Part shown: positions 60,645-64,000 of the stretch, one piece after another
How the letters are laid out: the number at the start of each line of letters is the position of its first letter
Position numbering within the stretch: the first letter of the stretch is position 1
From: Robinsoniella peoriensis
GTDB lineage: Bacteria; Bacillota; Clostridia; Lachnospirales; Lachnospiraceae
NCBI RefSeq assembly: GCF_000797495.1
Contig: NZ_JTGN01000001.1
Span: 193,501-257,500, forward strand
Direction of reading: 5' to 3'
DNA: 64,000 bases
Made by a program: the position numbers and the translations under genes
The notes under the pieces: model-generated
Database searches by the model: none
What the model was told of the DNA's origin: nothing
What the model saw: the letters and a program-made list of their open reading frames with translations, nothing else

Positions 60645-61469
60645 CTACCCTTTAACGGCTCCCGCCATCATACCGGCCTGCACTTTTTCATGGAACAGTA
60701 TATAAAGGATAATCATCGGCAGCACTGCGACTATAATACATGCAAAGATCGGTCCCAGCTGCTGCTGATATCCTCCTGAAAATGCCAGCATCGCTCTTGA
60801 CACCGTATATTTGTTTTCATCTGAAAGTAAAAGCATGGAGAAGATCAGCTCTCCATAGCCATATATAAATACCAGGATTGCCTCTGTGGATATAATCGGT
60901 ATGGAAACCGGGAACAGTACCCGGAACAGCAGTTGTATGTCGTCACATCCGTCAATTATGGCTGCTTCATCCAGCTCCCTGTCCACCCCGTTCAGGTACC
61001 CTGTATAAAGGAAAATCGCCTGGGCCAGGTTAAACGCCACATAAATCAGGGTCAGAAACAGGAATGAATTTTTCCCCCCTACCTCCGTCGCCAGACTGGA
61101 CACCGGAATAATCGTACAGTGCACCGGTACCATGACCCCTACCATAAACAGGGCATAGACCGTTCCCTTTAACCGGAAGCTTTTTCTGGATATGATGTAC
61201 GCTGCCAGCATGCCTATGACCGTTACCACAATGGTGGACGCAATGCCCAGAAACACCGAATTCACCACCGCCCTTCCGATATGGGCGCTTTCAAATGCCG
61301 CCGCATAATTGGACCACAGCCACTGCTCCGGCAGTTTAAACATGCCCAGGTTTATGCCCTGGTTATCCTTCACCGAAGACAGGAATGTTATCAGCAGCGG
61401 AAATATCGTTATCATTCCCCAGAATACTGCAAATATATAAATAATGGTTCTGCCTATTTTTCTCTTCAT
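60645..61469 (-). CDS. Carbohydrate ABC transporter permease, MalG type
   Basis: A membrane protein of 274 residues with about six helices. The EAA loop is LDEAAIIDGCDDIQLLFRVL. The C-terminal AGMMAGAVKG is typical of the subfamily. The start at 61469 has AGGTG six bases upstream; a GTG at 61478 is an alternative. It imports the substrate of the fucosidases with its partner at 61479-62360. No ATPase gene is in the operon. Confidence 0.92.
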   Translation of the reverse strand: MKRKIGRTIIYIFAVFWGMITIFPLLITFLSSVKDNQGINLGMFKLPEQWLWSNYAAAFESAHIGRAVVNSVFLGIASTIVVTVIGMLAAYIISRKSFRLKGTVYALFMVGVMVPVHCTIIPVSSLATEVGGKNSFLFLTLIYVAFNLAQAIFLYTGYLNGVDRELDEAAIIDGCDDIQLLFRVLFPVSIPIISTEAILVFIYGYGELIFSMLLLSDENKYTVSRAMLAFSGGYQQQLGPIFACIIVAVLPMIILYILFHEKVQAGMMAGAVKG

Positions 61470-61478
61470 ATGATACAC

Positions 61479-62360
61479 CTACTCCTTCTCCGGTTTAAAC
61501 AAACGGTTTACCATCAGGCTCAGTACGATGCCCAGCACCAGAAGGATTACACCGATTGCACTGCTCTTCCCAAAAAATTTAAAAGTAAACGCCTCGTTAT
61601 AAAGCAGGGTTGCCGGTGTGTCAGATGTATGGTTCGGTCCCCCTTTTGTCATTGCCCATACCAGATCAAAGGCTTTGAGGCAGCCGGTAATGCACATGAT
61701 CGCAAAGATCTTAAAAGACTCCTTTGATAACGGAACCGAAATATGCAGTACTTTCTTCCATCCGGTGCATCCGTCTATTTCCGCCGCCTCATAGAGAGAA
61801 TCCGGAATCGATACTAGCCCTGCCGCAAAAATCAGCATATTGTATCCGGCATACATCCACTCATTTACCAGCACTACACTCCAGATGTTTAAAGTCGGGG
61901 TCGTCAGCCATTCCCTGCACAGGGATTCCAGACCCAGGAACCGCAGGATCTCATTCAATGCGCCGTACCCGGGATTTAATATGTACACCCACATTAGCGC
62001 AACCGCTGTGGTGGATAGCATGACCGGCATAAAAAACGCCGTTTTCATGATCTTTGTGCCCTTCAGCTTCGACGTGATCAGCAATGCCAGACCGAATGCC
62101 AGGGGCATCAGCACCACAAAGCCCCCAATCGTAAAGTACAGTGCATTCAGCATCGAATTCCAGAAACTGTCACTGGCCAGCACCTTGGTATAATTCGATA
62201 ATCCAATAAACTTCTTTGCCGCACCATGGACCCCTTTCCAGCTGTGGAAGGAAAGAAAAACCGTATTACAGACAGGATATACAATTAACCCCAGAAATAT
62301 CAACAGGGCCGGAAGTAAAAACAAGATAATGATCCATCTGTCCTTTGCCTTTTTTTTCAC
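61479..62360 (-). CDS. Carbohydrate ABC transporter permease, MalF type
   Basis: A membrane protein of 293 residues. First helix near residues 8-30 (IIILFLLPALLIFLGLIVYP). EAA motif YEAAEIDGCTGWKKVLHISV near 205. Translation starts at GTG (62360-62358), eight bases after AAAGGGG. The longer ATG reading (62420) would overlap the region of the binding-protein end and lacks a site. Partner of the MalG-type permease. Confidence 0.9.
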   Translation of the reverse strand: MKKKAKDRWIIILFLLPALLIFLGLIVYPVCNTVFLSFHSWKGVHGAAKKFIGLSNYTKVLASDSFWNSMLNALYFTIGGFVVLMPLAFGLALLITSKLKGTKIMKTAFFMPVMLSTTAVALMWVYILNPGYGALNEILRFLGLESLCREWLTTPTLNIWSVVLVNEWMYAGYNMLIFAAGLVSIPDSLYEAAEIDGCTGWKKVLHISVPLSKESFKIFAIMCITGCLKAFDLVWAMTKGGPNHTSDTPATLLYNEAFTFKFFGKSSAIGVILLVLGIVLSLMVNRLFKPEKE

Positions 62361-62459
62361 TATAACTTCCCCTTTCTTAATAGAAGGCCACCTGTACAGT
62401 CTCCTGCGCCAGGCAGCCACTCGGAACCGCCGTCCGGTCCGCTTTCCGGTTATCTGCTC

Positions 62460-63875
62460 TTATTCTGCATATTCTGCAATCCGGTCCACGATTTCCTTAC
62501 CGCATTCTTCCGGCGTATTGCCCATTGCTATTCCCTGCAGGGCATTTCTTACCGTATCCATCATATGGGAATCCGGATCCGGGTTCTGCAGGTCTGTCTG
62601 CATTGCCGTATAGCCTGAAACGATTTTATTCACCTCATCCAGCAACGGGTTCTCCGGTGTATTTGCTGTGGCTTCAAATTTAGCAGGATATATCACTGCC
62701 GCCACTTCATTGTTCTGTGCATAGTATTCCTTTGAAGTCACATATTTTACAAACTCCACCGATGCTGCGATCTCTTCCTCTGACTTGTCCATCTTCGTGA
62801 TAAACCACATGTCCGATGCGCCGCCCTGGGCATTGTCCTTGTACGCTTCATTGATGTATGGAAATGGCACCACTCCTGTTTTATCATAAATCTCCGAACC
62901 GTAAATCTCCGATACATACCAGGAACCATCCCAGCGCATTGCACATCCCCCGTCTGCATAAACAGATTTCTCCGTATTGTAATCCGTATTAATGATATCG
63001 TCTCCAAAGTATCCCTTATCCACCATATCTTTTATGACCTGATAGGTTCCGGTCATTTCCGGGCTGTCATAGGAAAGGCTTCTGTCCGCAAGCTTGGCCG
63101 CCGCATCTGCACCCAGGGTTTTGATTACCACGTTATTGTGGAAATGCCCCAGTCTCCAGACATCGTGCTCCCCTACCTGGAAAGGCTTGATACCGGCTGC
63201 TTTCAGCTTTTCACAAACCTCCAGCAGATCGTCAAATGACTCCGGCGGTGTAAGGTTCTGGGCTTCAAAAATTTCTTTATTATAATAAAGGGGTACGGTA
63301 TAGGATTTAAACGGCACTCCCCAGGTTCCGGGATATTCCTCATATTTCAAATCCCCAAACATCGATGGGTAAAAGCTGTTATACCAGTCCGGGTCTTCCT
63401 CGAAATATGGCTGCATATCCAAAAGTGCATCGGATTCCACGTAATCCAGTGTTCTGGATCCGCCATATTCAATAAATACATTTGGCGCATCACCGCTTGC
63501 AAAGGAAGTACGGATTTTATCAAAATACTCTGCTTCCGGCGGGATATTATCCATAACAACCGTAATTCCATTATCCAGCGCATTGAATTCCTCTACTTTT
63601 TTTCGGTAAAACTCTTCATCCGGAACATCTGCCCCATACCTGGAAGATACATAGATCGTAACATCATCACCGCTTTTTGCATCCTCTTTTGCCGCCGTTT
63701 CTTTCCCTTGGGTATCGTTTGCTTCTGTTTCGTTTGCTGCTGCCGTGTCCCTGGCAGCTCCCTGCTCAGAGGTTTCTTTGCTTTCAGTTGTTCCCGTACC
63801 CTGGCTGTTTCCACAACCCGCAAGTGATAAAACCATCGTTCCTGTTAACAAACATGCCAATAATCTTTTTTTCAT
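62460..63875 (-). CDS. Extracellular sugar-binding lipoprotein (family 1)
   Basis: A binding protein of 471 residues. Signal peptide with lipobox LSLAGC (Cys near residue 21). Residues 22-65 are a Thr/Glu/Ala-rich linker. The mature domain is of the oligosaccharide-binding class. Aromatic-rich segments (YFEEDPDWYNSFYPSMFG and CAMRWDGSWYVSEIYG) fit carbohydrate stacking. The start at 63875 is set by AAGGAG; an ATG 18 bases upstream is not needed. First gene of the fucosidase operon, so it probably binds a fucosylated glycan fragment. Confidence 0.93.
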   Translation of the reverse strand: MKKRLLACLLTGTMVLSLAGCGNSQGTGTTESKETSEQGAARDTAAANETEANDTQGKETAAKEDAKSGDDVTIYVSSRYGADVPDEEFYRKKVEEFNALDNGITVVMDNIPPEAEYFDKIRTSFASGDAPNVFIEYGGSRTLDYVESDALLDMQPYFEEDPDWYNSFYPSMFGDLKYEEYPGTWGVPFKSYTVPLYYNKEIFEAQNLTPPESFDDLLEVCEKLKAAGIKPFQVGEHDVWRLGHFHNNVVIKTLGADAAAKLADRSLSYDSPEMTGTYQVIKDMVDKGYFGDDIINTDYNTEKSVYADGGCAMRWDGSWYVSEIYGSEIYDKTGVVPFPYINEAYKDNAQGGASDMWFITKMDKSEEEIAASVEFVKYVTSKEYYAQNNEVAAVIYPAKFEATANTPENPLLDEVNKIVSGYTAMQTDLQNPDPDSHMMDTVRNALQGIAMGNTPEECGKEIVDRIAEYAE

Positions 63876-63923
63876 TTTGTTTCTCCTTCTCACTTTTCAT
63901 AACTGGGTTAATATGGTTTTGCG

Positions 63924-63935
63924 CGAAACGTTTCG
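63924..63935. promoter_or_regulatory. LacI-type operator of the fucosidase operon
   Basis: CGAAACGTTTCG, a perfect 12-base palindrome with the central CG of LacI-family sites. It lies 13 bases downstream of the -10 element and 49 bases before the binding-protein ATG. The operon encodes its own LacI regulator (57318-58340). A CcpA site is less likely because the TG/CA ends of a cre box are absent. Confidence 0.78.
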
Positions 63936-63948
63936 TTTTTGTAACTAT

Positions 63949-63977
63949 ATAATAATATTAATTCCAAATTATGTCAA
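63949..63977 (-). promoter_or_regulatory. SigA promoter of the fucosidase operon
   Basis: Minus strand TTGACA (63977-63972), 17 bases, TATTAT (63954-63949). It is followed by the LacI-type palindrome at 63924-63935. Confidence 0.88.
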
Positions 63978-64000
63978 TACTTTATTGTTCATTTTTTATA

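Noticed and set aside
63921..63940. CcpA catabolite (cre) site.
   Set aside because: The palindrome lacks the outer TG and CA of a cre box and fits a local LacI operator better, with a LacI gene in the operon.
1..64000. Mobile elements, phage genes, tRNA or rRNA genes.
   Set aside because: No transposase, integrase, terminal inverted repeats or RNA-gene structure was recognised on either strand.

Overview
The window looks like the chromosome of an anaerobic, low-to-moderate GC Gram-positive bacterium of the Clostridia, most like a gut Lachnospiraceae. The evidence is the strong AGGAGG ribosome sites, TTGACA-N17-TATAAT promoters, lipoprotein binding proteins without an outer-membrane partner, YesMN-type two-component proteins, and a single-chain pyruvate:ferredoxin oxidoreductase. 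The species assignment is inference. Nearly all genes lie on the minus strand. I see no rRNA, tRNA, CRISPR array, transposase or phage gene. The content is overwhelmingly carbohydrate import and catabolism: four FGGY kinases, two ribose-type ABC importers, two maltose-type ABC importers, three glycoside hydrolases, two sugar-isomerase-like proteins, and several LacI, DeoR, SorC and YesMN regulators.

Layout. 0.3-5.7 kb: operon of class III aminotransferase, Gfo/Idh/MocA oxidoreductase, alanine dehydrogenase, class II aldolase and Dabb protein. A divergent DeoR regulator (5.9-6.7 kb) follows. Its probable operator (TTTC-rich repeats) recurs in front of the FGGY kinase at 17.4-18.9 kb. 6.8-15.0 kb: GH4 enzyme, a maltose-type importer and a YesM/YesN pair. 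15.1-17.1 kb: a concanavalin-like protein and a fucose-isomerase-fold protein. 19.1-29.0 kb: LacI-controlled operon of epimerase, kinase, amidohydrolase, ribose-type importer and an arabinose-isomerase-like protein, with palindromic LacI operators. 29.3-33.2 kb: MacAB-type export system. 33.6-35.3 kb: a stand-alone DnaK paralogue.

35.4-51.3 kb is the most interesting part. It holds a SorC regulator, one PduA-like microcompartment shell gene, a GatD-like dehydrogenase, a DeoC aldolase, a triosephosphate isomerase, two more zinc dehydrogenases (one resembling erythritol/L-threitol dehydrogenase), a DUF4867-like cupin, two FGGY kinases, a ribose-type importer and a divergent iron alcohol dehydrogenase. 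The DeoC and the triosephosphate isomerase both carry extra N-terminal amphipathic helices that look like microcompartment encapsulation peptides. They form, with the shell gene, a separate transcription unit with its own promoter and a three-copy operator. I interpret this as a sugar-phosphate or polyol-phosphate microcompartment cargo locus that would have to borrow its remaining shell proteins from elsewhere in the genome.

51.4-64.0 kb: an orphan LytTR regulator that seems to be cut short by an in-frame stop, pyruvate:ferredoxin oxidoreductase, and a fucosidase operon (binding protein, two permeases, a putative GH151-like enzyme, LacI regulator, GH29 alpha-L-fucosidase) with a promoter and palindromic operator at the right edge.
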